Source: Macrococcoides animalis
GTDB taxonomy: Bacteria; Bacillota; Bacilli; Staphylococcales; Staphylococcaceae
Direction of reading: 5' to 3'
DNA length: 64,000 bases
NCBI RefSeq assembly: GCF_047425875.1
Contig: NZ_CP179727.1
Location: 1,426,001 to 1,490,000, forward strand
Part shown: piece after piece, positions 44,601-53,228 of the stretch
How the letters are laid out: every line of letters begins with the position of its first letter
Position numbering within the stretch: the stretch's first letter is position 1
Made by a program: the position numbers and the translations under genes
Notes under the pieces: generated by a model
Seen by the model: the letters and a program-made list of their open reading frames with translations, nothing else
Databases searched by the model: none
What the model was told of the DNA's origin: nothing

Positions 44601-45933
44601 TGGTGCAGTTTTCCCTTTAAATAGTACATTTGGAAATTACGCATATTCTATAGGGAATGTAGCTATTACTAATCATGGACAGCCAACTGTTTCGGAAGCT
44701 AAGTTAATTAAGACGGCACATCCGGATTATGAAATATTTGCAATTGGTATGGATACAAACTTAATGTCAGGTTATGATTCTGCCACACCAACAGATATGA
44801 ATAATGTTATTAATAACATAGCATCTAAACAATCTAATGCATTTGTTACGACTGATACTGCAAAAGATTTACCAAATATATTAAGTAATATCGCACAATT
44901 CACTATCAAAAGTATCAGTGGAGGAACTATTACTGACCCAATTGGTGAGATGTACGATCTTGATTTAGGTAATAATAGTATCTTTGATGCATCGGATTAT
45001 ACATTAACAGCATCAAATCCAGCATTACTTAATGGTGTGACAGCTTATTATGATTTAGCTACAAAAACGATTAAGCTCAATGGATTAACATTTGGTAAAG
45101 GTGAATGGATTAATATAAATTATAAAGTGACTTTGCGTACAGAAGATAGTGAATTTGTAAATGGAGAGTTCTATCCAATGAATGGAAGGACTACATTACA
45201 ACCTACACCAACAACGACTGAATTAAGAGATTATCCTGTACCAGAAGCGAAATATAGTCAACCATCCTATTCGTTTACATTTAATAAGTTAGATGATAAA
45301 AATAATGCACTATCAGGTGCGGTTTTCACTTTAACAAATAGCAAAGGTATAATCCAAACAGCGTCAAGCTCAGGAAATGGAATTGTACAATTTACAAATT
45401 TATTACCCGGGAATTATTCGTTAAAGGAGAGCGTAGCGCCACAAGGTTACTTATTAGATAGTACTGTTCATGCAGTGAATATATCATCAGATGGTTTGAT
45501 AATGGTTGATGGATTAGGTTATTCAGGTAGCTTATTATTTAATTTCACAAATAAAAGAGCCCTCGGTAATCTAGATGTAAAAAAATATGAAGCAGGTCAT
45601 ATCGATAAGTTATTACCGGGAGCCACCTTTGAATTACGTGATGCAACAGGTACAGTCAAATTGACAAAAACGACAGATGATTCAGGAGTTATACATTTTA
45701 CGGATTTGCCGTTTGGTACATATACATTAGTTGAAACAAAAGCACCATTAGGTTATTCGCTAAATACAACACCTATCTCAGTCAATATCAACAGTACTAC
45801 ACTTGTCAAACAAGATGTTGCTAATAGTAAGGCTTTATTACCGAATACAGGTGGTACAGGTACAATTATATTCACGGTTCTTGGGATATGTTTAATACTA
45901 CTAGCGATAATATTGAAAAGAAAAAGAAATTAA
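41659..45933 (+). CDS. LPXTG-anchored pilus tip adhesin with vWA domain
   Basis: A protein of about 1424 residues. A hydrophobic signal (residues 8-31) is followed by stalk regions, two Ig-like (Big-type) repeats near residues 590-750 (each with APEAPKV or GTATPNS-type starts), a von Willebrand A domain with MIDAS residues VVDNSRSM (about 837) and VLTDGAP, two CnaB/SpaA domains (about 1205-1390; E-boxes LKESVAPQGY and LVETKAPLGY), and the sorting signal LPNTGG with hydrophobic tail and RKRN. This is the plan of tip pilins such as RrgA/PilA. The start is uncertain: GTG 41659 lies inside the ribosome binding site, ATG 41683 is too far, and ATT 41668 is ideally spaced. Confidence 0.9.
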   Translation: MEIIKKLKMIFLLLLLLNSICNNLFIGVTLADEMTRKSDNEELVLVTAKERNDTEINWHITINPLQQQLDEKRFILTLDGQHTLDISTLKAQLSSYEVEITQSDTTKSQYVIEFKDNKQIVDFDLKTSINDLNKTDYGVTLATEMNGVTVEASDGVYQTFNIVGNVSFVNMPDDLEHPNSEMYLINRSTNEKVSSVIVDSDGKYIFNDVRKFDELGNEMKYKVESSLKGNYKTDIEQYDVKHTYLETSIKGDIDNPTKEILKISLTDQLTKEVVDTLTIDEEATKYEFDSLPVNNNEGLPIIYEVVITPIEGYKAKIEDYNIVLVKNEQENLAEDKIDIVETTIDTKATTETPTTEDSSTLDPLTNEEISSEEQLTETPISESVLNEENIIEKESITDSVIAVNKTQQSISPFLFRSLSLGSTNIQSLAAATVNTTFTTNTPITHTSTGDLMTMNAALSPDATKINWTITIDRKTSTSYAIEYNLYNMVFSAGQALDTSTIKQTIINGSTSTTKALTYNSTYKAITGAYSGLGSNKAIISFSTSITDKTLSSYNLSIGGSTPAAHFIANNIANNIVINGKLITADNVAPEAPKVNAVTTTTLNVTGTAEPSSLVTVLLSNGLKLTTTADITGKYSVPIPPQNEGAIITVNATDASGNVSPNTQINVSDMMSTTISTIYDNQTSVLGTATPNSIITITNAAGNVLGTSKVDESGRYYVELYRTQSAGTIIYAQAKSATGQESNKAQTTVLSSAGVPTPGNGLPIVEPSPTYIGDVNNMTWDERGLYRNRVPLAIEYDEGYLWKAAQSTTTPNKYAIDLKTQGRDTESTVPLDIVLVVDNSRSMSTLNSNGMSRWQNMKTSVNNFVDSVTSSNTGAVNDTRIGVVNFASSIISQTSFQSSATGIKSAIPASYQTNGALNTGTAHTFTQLGIRTGSQMLSTARPTAKKVMIVLTDGAPTFSYKGTVATNPENITAFDYSKRIGDGAVFPLNSTFGNYAYSIGNVAITNHGQPTVSEAKLIKTAHPDYEIFAIGMDTNLMSGYDSATPTDMNNVINNIASKQSNAFVTTDTAKDLPNILSNIAQFTIKSISGGTITDPIGEMYDLDLGNNSIFDASDYTLTASNPALLNGVTAYYDLATKTIKLNGLTFGKGEWININYKVTLRTEDSEFVNGEFYPMNGRTTLQPTPTTTELRDYPVPEAKYSQPSYSFTFNKLDDKNNALSGAVFTLTNSKGIIQTASSSGNGIVQFTNLLPGNYSLKESVAPQGYLLDSTVHAVNISSDGLIMVDGLGYSGSLLFNFTNKRALGNLDVKKYEAGHIDKLLPGATFELRDATGTVKLTKTTDDSGVIHFTDLPFGTYTLVETKAPLGYSLNTTPISVNINSTTLVKQDVANSKALLPNTGGTGTIIFTVLGICLILLAIILKRKRN

Positions 45934-45980
45934 CGCTCACAGGCGATAATATAAAAAATAATAATTAGGAGGACATATTC

Positions 45981-47465
45981 ATGTCTAAAATTACAAAACG
46001 TTTTTCCGCTATATTAGTATTAGCATTATTAGTTAGCATTATTTCTCCATTAACAAATGCATTTGCAGCTGCTTCAGACACCAACCTTACGATTCATAAA
46101 ATTACGGGTGACTCCGAAATAGAAGCAACTTACGGACATTTAAATGGGACTGAAATCCCAGATGGTGATCCTATCTCAGGCATTTCATTCACGTATTGGA
46201 AAGTTACACCAGAACAATTAGCTACAATGAAAGCAAACATGTCAGCATATGATACCGAAGCAGAAGTTCAAGCATTAGTAGGAGCTAAATTAGGTACAAC
46301 TGCAAAATCAGCAGCTGATGGAACTGTGAAAGTACCTGCATTAGCTGAGGGGCAATATTGGTTTATTGAGGATCCATCAACTGCCGTAAAAACATCAAAT
46401 GCAGTACCCTTTGGATTAGATTTACCTATTACGAATGAAACAGGTAATGGATATATTACGGACTTACATGTCTATCCTAAAAATACTTTAGAAGACACAC
46501 CGACAATAGATAAAGATGTTAAGACAGATGGTAATAAATCAGCATCATTCAATGTTGGTGACGAATTTAATTGGTTTATTCAACCGTCAATTGTTAAAGG
46601 GATTGAAGAATACGTACAATATGTAGTCACTGATAAAATTGATACGAAATTAGATTTTCAAGGTGTAGATAAAGTAACAGTAGAATTAAATGGTAATACA
46701 CTTGTAAAAGGAACTGACTATAATGTAACATACGATGCTACAGCACGATTAGTTAAAGTTGATTTCACAACATCGGGATTAACTAAATTAGCAACTGCAG
46801 GTCCAACAGGAAAATTAAATATTCTTATTCCAACGGTAATAAATGAAAGTGCTGTTATGGGACAACCAATCCTGAATGATGCCACTCTAGACTTTGATAA
46901 TGGACATAATGTTACTGGTAATCCTAGTGTACCGCCAACAGAAATTCCTAAAGTTTATACAGGTGGTAAAAGTTTCGTTAAAACAGATGGTGCAAGTGGT
47001 ACATTAGCAGGAGCAGAGTTTGTTATTAAAAATGATGCTGGAGAATTTTTAGTACAAGATGCTACTACATTACAAGTAACATGGACTACTGATCAGTCAG
47101 CTGCTACTAAATTTACGTCAGATGGTACTGGTAAATTTGAAGTGAAAGGATTATCATATGGTGTTGATGGCGCTAATAACACTGGTTCTACAGATTACTA
47201 CTTAGTAGAAACAAAGGCACCTTCAGGTTACACAATTCCAACAAATCCTGAAACAAAATTTACAATTAATGCAACATCATATTACTCTGACCCGACAAAT
47301 GTAACTGATGGTTCTCAAGCAGCAACAGCAGTAGCACAAGAAATTATCAATAAAAAGACTTCAATTCCTAATACAGGTGGTATGGGTACAGTTTTCTTTA
47401 CTGTAGTAGGTTTATTAATGATGGGTATAGCAATCATTATCTATAGAAAAAAACAACAAGCATAA
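45981..47465 (+). CDS. major pilin (isopeptide-forming, sortase-polymerised backbone)
   Basis: A 494-residue wall protein. Signal peptide residues 1-30 end at AFAAA. The pilin motif ITDLHVYPKN supplies Lys167, the residue sortase joins to the next subunit. A fimbrial D2-type isopeptide domain (about 180-320: FNVGDEFNWFIQPSI ...) and a CnaB domain with E-box YYLVETKAPSGY follow. The sorting signal is IPNTGG (Ile at the first place), then a membrane helix and RKKQQA. ATG 45981 follows TTAGGAGGAC, the best ribosome binding site in the operon, as expected for the most abundant subunit. Confidence 0.93.
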   Translation: MSKITKRFSAILVLALLVSIISPLTNAFAAASDTNLTIHKITGDSEIEATYGHLNGTEIPDGDPISGISFTYWKVTPEQLATMKANMSAYDTEAEVQALVGAKLGTTAKSAADGTVKVPALAEGQYWFIEDPSTAVKTSNAVPFGLDLPITNETGNGYITDLHVYPKNTLEDTPTIDKDVKTDGNKSASFNVGDEFNWFIQPSIVKGIEEYVQYVVTDKIDTKLDFQGVDKVTVELNGNTLVKGTDYNVTYDATARLVKVDFTTSGLTKLATAGPTGKLNILIPTVINESAVMGQPILNDATLDFDNGHNVTGNPSVPPTEIPKVYTGGKSFVKTDGASGTLAGAEFVIKNDAGEFLVQDATTLQVTWTTDQSAATKFTSDGTGKFEVKGLSYGVDGANNTGSTDYYLVETKAPSGYTIPTNPETKFTINATSYYSDPTNVTDGSQAATAVAQEIINKKTSIPNTGGMGTVFFTVVGLLMMGIAIIIYRKKQQA

Positions 47466-47481
47466 TCAAGGTGTTTCATAT

Positions 47482-47517
47482 AAAATAAGGTAGACAACCC
47501 AGTCTACCTTATTTTGT
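47482..47517 (+). terminator. intercistronic terminator between major pilin and sortase
   Basis: AAATAAGGTAGAC / GTCTACCTTATTT form a perfect 13-base stem followed by a short T run. It lies inside the operon and should let only part of transcription reach the sortases. Confidence 0.75.
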
Positions 47518-47538
47518 TTATGGAAAGGAGTATCCATC

Positions 47539-48405
47539 ATGAAAGAGACTACTCAAAGAAAGAAAAATAATTTTATGTTTAATTTATTATTTTTTATAAT
47601 ATTTTTATCTGGGGCATTAATTTTATTATATCCAATGATAAGTGCTATTTATTATGATTATCAATCTACGAATGAAATGAATAAGTTTGATCGAGAGTTA
47701 AATAAATTGGTTGATAAAGACGTAGAAGAACGTATCAGAAAAGCTAAAGCATATAATTCAACATTAATGACGAATGAACATATCGTAGATATCTTTAGTG
47801 AGAAAGATAAGGCAGAAGGAAAAGCACTTTACGCGAAGATGTTAGAAGTAAATGAACAAATTGGTTATGTAGAAGTACCACGAATTCATCAAAAGCTTCC
47901 TTTATTTGCAGGAACAAGAGAGCGTGTATTACAAAAGGGTTTAGGTCATCTTGAACGTACATCATTACCTGTAGGTGGTAAGAATACGCACACTGTAATT
48001 ACAGGTCACAGGGGCTTACCTGACAAGATGTTGTTTACCAATTTGGATAAGGTTAAACAGAACGATAAAATTTATATCAGAAATATAAAAGAGATCATTG
48101 CATACAAAGTTGATCATATTGAAGTAATTAAACCAGATGAAATAGAGAAGTTGCATATCATGAAAGGTGAGGATAGAATAACATTATTAACTTGCACACC
48201 TTATATGATTAATTCACATCGTTTGATTGTTCAAGGACATCGAATACCTTATACACCGGCAGAAGCGAATGAACATGATAAAGCACAAGAACCATGGTGG
48301 ATGAAATTTATCTTTGTTTATAAAAATTATTTAATCGGTATTGGAATTACGATACTGTTATATTTAATATATCGATTTTTCCAATCAAGAAAGCGCCGTG
48401 ATTAA
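47539..48405 (+). CDS. class C (pilin-polymerising) sortase
   Basis: A 288-residue membrane enzyme with N- and C-terminal membrane helices. The catalytic His is in HTVITGHRGLPDKMLF, Cys in ITLLTCTPYMINSHRL and Arg just after it; GLGHLERTSLPVGG is diagnostic of class C. The usual lid motif D-P-F/W is not seen; the matching region reads VDIFSEKDK, so the lid may work differently. It should cut the pilins at LPNTG/IPNTG and link them through the pilin-motif lysine. Confidence 0.93.
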   Translation: MKETTQRKKNNFMFNLLFFIIFLSGALILLYPMISAIYYDYQSTNEMNKFDRELNKLVDKDVEERIRKAKAYNSTLMTNEHIVDIFSEKDKAEGKALYAKMLEVNEQIGYVEVPRIHQKLPLFAGTRERVLQKGLGHLERTSLPVGGKNTHTVITGHRGLPDKMLFTNLDKVKQNDKIYIRNIKEIIAYKVDHIEVIKPDEIEKLHIMKGEDRITLLTCTPYMINSHRLIVQGHRIPYTPAEANEHDKAQEPWWMKFIFVYKNYLIGIGITILLYLIYRFFQSRKRRD

Positions 48406-48407
48406 TT

Positions 48408-49214
48408 TTGAAACAAGTAATTAATTTAATGTTCATATGTGGATTACTCATAGCTTTATATCCTATTATTACGAAGGTATATTATAACTATGATTCAACA
48501 AGGCAATCAGAATTATTAGACAATAAAGACCTTAATGACACTATGATGAGTAAATATAAACAGCAAAAAGCATATAATGAAGCGACTCGCAGTGCAGCAC
48601 AAAACATTATTGCGCCAAGTGTTAAATCGAAACCAAAGGATAAGGATACCATTCTGGAAAAATCAGAAGAAGTAATTGCCACAATTAAAATACCAAAATT
48701 AAAATTGCATTATCCTGTATTTGATGGAGCAACTCCTGAGAATTTAAATAAAGGAGTATCGCGAGTCTTAGGCACAAGTTATCCGACAGGTGGACTATCG
48801 ACTAATAGTGTATTTGCAGCTCATTCTTATTCCCCATTTCAAGAATGGTTTACACATATTGATCAACTACAATATGGAGATTTAATAATAGTAAATAATT
48901 TTAAAGAGAAATTATATTATCGTGTGACAGATTTCATTATTGTTTCGCCAGATAAAGTTTCAGCAATGAATATTATACCTGGCAAAGATATGATAACATT
49001 ATTGACGTGTACACCAAATGGTAAAGAACGTTTGTTAGTCTATACAACACGCGTAAAAAAACAAGAAAATAATAAGGTATCAAACAATAATAGTCGCTCA
49101 ATTCGTTACCAAAAGTCATGGCTAGAAGACATTAAAGTAATATCAAGCTCATGGTTTACATTATTACTCATCTTCATATTGACCTATATCTTTTTAAATA
49201 TTAAACGAAAATAA
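48408..49214 (+). CDS. second sortase of the pilus operon
   Basis: A 268-residue sortase with N- and C-terminal membrane helices. The catalytic His lies in NSVFAAHSYSPFQEWF, Cys in ITLLTCTPNGKERLLVY with Arg four residues on. The region after the His lacks GLP, and the Cys context N-G-K-E-R differs from class C, so it may attach the pilus base or add the tip rather than polymerise. It starts with TTG two bases after the first sortase stop without a clear ribosome binding site, so translation is probably coupled. Confidence 0.85.
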   Translation: MKQVINLMFICGLLIALYPIITKVYYNYDSTRQSELLDNKDLNDTMMSKYKQQKAYNEATRSAAQNIIAPSVKSKPKDKDTILEKSEEVIATIKIPKLKLHYPVFDGATPENLNKGVSRVLGTSYPTGGLSTNSVFAAHSYSPFQEWFTHIDQLQYGDLIIVNNFKEKLYYRVTDFIIVSPDKVSAMNIIPGKDMITLLTCTPNGKERLLVYTTRVKKQENNKVSNNNSRSIRYQKSWLEDIKVISSSWFTLLLIFILTYIFLNIKRK

Positions 49215-49268
49215 TGCAATGGCCTATCTATAATAAGTTAGAAATAAGAATACTGATACAGATGATGG

Positions 49269-49312
49269 AACCTAATGATGATTGTAATAAGTCAACATTA
49301 GGTTTTTTATTT
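49269..49312 (+). terminator. terminator of the pilus operon
   Basis: AACCTAATG pairs with CATTAGGTT across an 18-base loop and is followed by a T-rich run. Confidence 0.7.
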
Positions 49313-49743
49313 TTACCAATAAATTATTGAGAAGATCCATTTAGATGAGGAAAAATATAGGCAACGATTAGACGAAAGAGAAAATATGATGACCTTAGAA
49401 TTAGTTCACAAATTCGTCACATTTATAAATTTGACTATACATGTGGATAACTTTATACACTTTTTGTATAAAGGGAAAATGGATAAATAAAATAATTATA
49501 GGATATAACCTAAATAATTGAATTTATTCAAAGTCTAAAATGTGTTATATTAAATATTTATTAATTTAAGAGGGATTTCGTGTATATTTATACGATAATT
49601 GTTGATAACTCATATATATGCAAAATGCAACTAAGTGTAGTAATGTAAAATAATAGTATTAAAATAAAATTAAGTCATGGTTTACGCTATATGTGTGTCA
49701 TGACAAATAATAAACACAAGAGATAGACAAGAGGAGGATTTTT
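49313..49743. other. intergenic region before the SdrD-B-like gene
   Basis: Very AT-rich. A 55-codon open stretch (49323-49490) lacks an initiation codon and ribosome binding site at its beginning and is probably chance. The promoter of the wall protein must lie here, but no convincing -35/-10 pair stands out. No stable hairpin beyond the pilus terminator. Confidence 0.4.
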
Positions 49744-51033
49744 ATGAACAAGTTTGGAATTAGAAAGTTTACAGTAGGAACAGCTTCGGTTGTTGTTGGA
49801 TCTATGATGTTCTTAGGTTTAAACTCAGCAGACGCTGCAGAAGCAACTTACTCTTTAGGGGATCGTGTATTCTCTGATAACAATGGTAACTACGTACAAG
49901 ACGCAGGAGACACTGGTCTTGCAGGTTTAACTGTAACAATTCGTGACTATGCAGGTAACCATGTTGCAACAACAGTTACTGATGCAAACGGAAATTACTC
50001 ATTCTCAGGTTTAAAAAATGGCACATATATCGTTAACTTCCAAGTACCAACTGGATATGCAAACGACGTAGCAAATATCGGTTCTGAAGATGTAGATTCA
50101 GACGGACCAATTGATGTGTTAGTTGATATTAAAGATGCTAACATTAATACTTTAGACACAGGATTTATTCCTTTAAATGGACAAGCACCAGCAGGCGGTG
50201 GAGAAGTTAAACCAGCTGAGCCAGCACCAACTACACCACCAGCTGAAGGTGGCGGAGAAGTTAAGCCAGCACCAGCTAAAGGTAATTTATCAATCGGAGA
50301 CCACGTATGGTGGGATGCGAACAGTAACAACTTATATGATGAAGGTGAAAACCCAGTAGCTAACTTAGAAGTAACAATTCATGACTATGCTGGTAACTTT
50401 GTTGATAGAACATTTACAGATGAATACGGTAACTATGCATTCCATGGTTTATCAGACGGACAATACATTGTTTACTTCCACAATCCATTAGATTGGTCAC
50501 CAGTTATTGCAAACATCGATAACGATGTATCTGAAGCAATTGATTCAGACGGACCAATCAATGTAATCGTTAACTTAAAAGGTGAATCTAACTTTAACGT
50601 AGACCAAGGATACTACGGCGTTGGAACACCAGGACCAACACCTCCAGCAGGCGGCGGCGAAGTAACACCTCCAGCAGGCGGCGGCGAAGTAACACCTCCA
50701 GCAGGCGGCGGTGAAGTAACACCTCCAGCAGGCGGCGGCGAAGTAACACCTCCAGCAGGCGGTGGTGAAGTAACACCTCCAGCAGGCGGCGGTGAAGTAA
50801 CACCTCCAGCAGAAACAAAACCAGTTGTACCAGCAGATACTGCTAAACCAGAAGTAACTACTCCAACACCAGCTGAAGCAACGCAACCGGCAGCACCAGT
50901 TGAAACAGTTAAACCAGCTGAAATCGGTAAAACAGTATTACCTGACACTGGTGAAAAAGATAACAATGGTGTTATTGCTTCAGTATTAGCATTATTAGGT
51001 GGCGCAGCACTATTAGGTTCTCGTCGTAAATAA
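49744..51033 (+). CDS. LPXTG wall protein with two SdrD-B-like domains and proline/glycine repeats
   Basis: A 429-residue wall-anchored protein. The signal is YSIRK-like (FGIRKFTVGTASVVVGS), cleaved near DAAEA. Two SdrD-B-type calcium-binding domains occupy about residues 36-140 and 183-295; each starts SxGDxVxxDxNxN and contains TVTDANGNYSFSGL-type segments. A spacer of six PPAGGGEVT units (about 300-353) and a Pro/Ala/Glu-rich stretch lead to LPDTG, a membrane helix and RRK. There is no N-terminal A (adhesin) domain, so it is much smaller than Sdr proteins. ATG 49744 follows AGAGGAGG. Confidence 0.9.
   Translation: MNKFGIRKFTVGTASVVVGSMMFLGLNSADAAEATYSLGDRVFSDNNGNYVQDAGDTGLAGLTVTIRDYAGNHVATTVTDANGNYSFSGLKNGTYIVNFQVPTGYANDVANIGSEDVDSDGPIDVLVDIKDANINTLDTGFIPLNGQAPAGGGEVKPAEPAPTTPPAEGGGEVKPAPAKGNLSIGDHVWWDANSNNLYDEGENPVANLEVTIHDYAGNFVDRTFTDEYGNYAFHGLSDGQYIVYFHNPLDWSPVIANIDNDVSEAIDSDGPINVIVNLKGESNFNVDQGYYGVGTPGPTPPAGGGEVTPPAGGGEVTPPAGGGEVTPPAGGGEVTPPAGGGEVTPPAGGGEVTPPAETKPVVPADTAKPEVTTPTPAEATQPAAPVETVKPAEIGKTVLPDTGEKDNNGVIASVLALLGGAALLGSRRK
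50641..50811 (+). repeat. six tandem 27-bp repeats within the wall-protein gene
   Basis: Six units of 27 bases (50641-50802) encode PPAGGGEVT, plus a partial seventh. Units differ only at GGC/GGT codons. The block is markedly GC-richer than its surroundings. Copy number is likely to vary between strains by slippage without changing frame. Confidence 0.9.
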
Positions 51034-51078
51034 TTAAATTTAAAATAAGTATGATTGAAGACGTTCAATAATACAGAA

Positions 51079-51114
51079 AAACTCGCGATATCATTTGATA
51101 TCGCGAGCTTTTAT
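51079..51114. terminator. bidirectional terminator
   Basis: CTCGCGATATCA / TGATATCGCGAG form a perfect 12-base stem with a two-base loop, flanked by A and T, between convergent genes. Confidence 0.85.
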
Positions 51115-51123
51115 TAATTTAAA

Positions 51124-53121
51124 TTATAGTTGTCTATCCCAATGTCTTTGTTTCACAAGTTCGTCTAAATACGCATTAACATCGTTCACTTCAACGATAC
51201 CTATACCATTAGGATCTACTGAAGTTGCTTCAATTGCTGCTTCTGCAGCAGCTGAATAACCAATCGTCTTAAAGTGGCGATTCGCAGCTTCAATATAATC
51301 TTTTGCTGGCGGTAACAAAGGTACTTTAGCATCAACGACAATAATTCCGTCAAAGAAAGTTGAGTGCACGGTATCGAATGTTTCTGTTACCTTTAAATCA
51401 CCTAAATTCATTGCTTTTTGAGCGACTAACTTATGGTTTACCTTATTATCTGTTAAAGTTTTGATGATTGATGTAACATCTTCTGGTTTAGTATCTTCTG
51501 TTACCATTAAAGCAACTGATAAAGTATCTAACTTCTTCACTGTATTCTCCATACTTAAAGCAGGAGATTGTTTATCTGACTTCACTTCAACATCTTCTTT
51601 TGGCGCCTTCACACCAATACGTTCTGCAATCTCAGTAGCAAGTGTATGATCCACGTAATTAATATTATTAACAGCATTCTCTTTTACGAAGTCATGTTTA
51701 CATTTACCGAGTTCAAACGCAAATCCATCAACAAGGTGATCACGTTCTGGCTTTGATAAACTGTTTAAATATAATTTCGCTTGAGAATAATGGTCTTTAA
51801 AGCTTTCACTTCTAGCACGTACTTTATGTGCATCAATCTTCTCGTGATAACTTTCAAATCCACCTTCTTCACCCGGTGTTGTGTGTGGATTGTTATTGTT
51901 GATTGCATTATTATGATAAGCAGCTTGACCTGTATGCACAAATGATTGATGCATACCATCACGTTGGTTATTCGCAAATGGGCAAACTGGGCGGTTAATT
52001 GGAATCTGGTGGAAGTTTGGACCACCTAAACGTGATAACTGAGTATCTGTATATGAGAATAGGCGACCTTGTAATAATGGATCATTACTGAAATCAATAC
52101 CCGGAACTAAATGACCTGGATGGAAAGCAACTTGCTCAGTTTCAGCAAAAACATTATCCACATTACGATTTAAAGTCATCTTACCGATAATTTCAACAGG
52201 CACATCTTCTTCTGGCCATAATTTCGTAGGATCTAATATATCAAAGTCAAACTTGAATTCATCCTCTTCTTTAATAACCTGAATACCGAGTTCCCACTCA
52301 GGGTAATCACCTTTGTCAATAGACTCATATAAATCTTCACGGTTAAAGTCAGGGTTCTTACCTGCAATAATCTGTGCTTCATCCCATACTAACTGATGAA
52401 CACCTAAAACAGGTTTCCAGTGGAATTTAACGAAATGTGACTGACCTTCTTTATTAATTAAACGGAAAGTATGTACACCGAAACCTTCCATTGTACGGTA
52501 ACTCTTAGGAAGACCTCTATCACTCATTGTCCACATTGTCATATGTGTTGATTCAGGATTCTGTGCAAAGAAGTCCCAGAATGTATCATGTGCTGTTCCA
52601 CCTTGAGGCATTTCGTTATGTGGTTCAGGCTTGATTGCATGTACTAAGTCAGGGAATTTAATCGCATCTTGAATAAAGAATACAGGAATATTGTTCCCGA
52701 CTAAATCATAGTTCCCTTCTTCTGTATAGAACTTCACTGCGAAACCACGCGCATCACGTACAGTGTCATTTGCACCACGTGACCCTTGAACAGTAGAGAA
52801 ACGAACAAATAGTGGTGTCTTCTTCGAAGTATCATTTAAGAACTTCGCTTTCGTATATTTCTCAATAGATTCATATAATTCAAATTCACCATGTGCACCA
52901 TAACCACGGGCATGTACAATACGCTCTGGAATACGCTCATGGTCGAAATGCGTCATCTTTTCTCTGAAATGAAAGTCTTCAAGCAAAGTTGGACCACGTT
53001 CCCCAGCCTTTAATGAAAACTCATCCTCTGCCATCTTTAACCCTTGATTCGTTGTTAATGCAGTATCTTCTTTATGCTCACGTTTAAATTCATCGAGTTG
53101 CTTTTGTTTTTCATTCGTCAT
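51124..53121 (-). CDS. large-subunit (clade 2) catalase
   Basis: A 665-residue heme catalase that splits hydrogen peroxide into water and oxygen. The distal His is in RIVHARGYGAHG, the Asn in VGNNIPVFFIQDA, and the proximal heme Tyr in GRLFSYTDTQLSRLG. The length and a C-terminal flavodoxin/DJ-1-like domain (from about residue 525: LSVALMVTEDTKPEDV ...) place it with KatE/HPII-type enzymes rather than the 505-residue KatA of S. aureus. Monocistronic; a palindrome lies about 90 bases upstream. Confidence 0.95.
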   Translation of the reverse strand: MTNEKQKQLDEFKREHKEDTALTTNQGLKMAEDEFSLKAGERGPTLLEDFHFREKMTHFDHERIPERIVHARGYGAHGEFELYESIEKYTKAKFLNDTSKKTPLFVRFSTVQGSRGANDTVRDARGFAVKFYTEEGNYDLVGNNIPVFFIQDAIKFPDLVHAIKPEPHNEMPQGGTAHDTFWDFFAQNPESTHMTMWTMSDRGLPKSYRTMEGFGVHTFRLINKEGQSHFVKFHWKPVLGVHQLVWDEAQIIAGKNPDFNREDLYESIDKGDYPEWELGIQVIKEEDEFKFDFDILDPTKLWPEEDVPVEIIGKMTLNRNVDNVFAETEQVAFHPGHLVPGIDFSNDPLLQGRLFSYTDTQLSRLGGPNFHQIPINRPVCPFANNQRDGMHQSFVHTGQAAYHNNAINNNNPHTTPGEEGGFESYHEKIDAHKVRARSESFKDHYSQAKLYLNSLSKPERDHLVDGFAFELGKCKHDFVKENAVNNINYVDHTLATEIAERIGVKAPKEDVEVKSDKQSPALSMENTVKKLDTLSVALMVTEDTKPEDVTSIIKTLTDNKVNHKLVAQKAMNLGDLKVTETFDTVHSTFFDGIIVVDAKVPLLPPAKDYIEAANRHFKTIGYSAAAEAAIEATSVDPNGIGIVEVNDVNAYLDELVKQRHWDRQL

Positions 53122-53209
53122 AATAGAATTCCCCCTAAATAATATTATTATTCAATACATTTTCTAAAAACCCTATTCAAATAAGAATGAAACATTGTTT
53201 GATATTGAG

Positions 53210-53228
53210 TTGTAATTAGTAATTACAA
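53210..53228 (-). promoter_or_regulatory. perfect 9-1-9 palindrome upstream of the catalase gene
   Basis: TTGTAATTAGTAATTACAA is a perfect inverted repeat. On the minus strand its end, TTGTAA, could serve as a -35, so a protein bound here would block transcription. It does not match the PerR box TTATAATnATTATAA well; a MarR/OhrR-type or other Fur-family regulator is possible. Confidence 0.5.

Noticed and set aside
49323..49490. 55-codon open stretch between the pilus operon and the wall-protein gene
   Set aside because: No start codon or ribosome binding site at its beginning; length is within chance for AT-rich DNA. It could be a gene relic but resembles nothing I know.
50641..50811. Regular 27-bp repeats as a CRISPR array
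   Set aside because: Units are contiguous without spacers and encode an in-frame peptide repeat.
50575..50886. Long antisense frames rich in Cys-Trp-Arg or Leu-Leu-Arg-Arg repeats
   Set aside because: They are the reverse complement of the 27-bp PPAGGGEVT repeats; no ribosome binding site and no family.
53210..53228. Palindrome as a PerR box
   Set aside because: Only part of the 7-1-7 consensus TTATAATnATTATAA is met; kept as an operator of unknown regulator.
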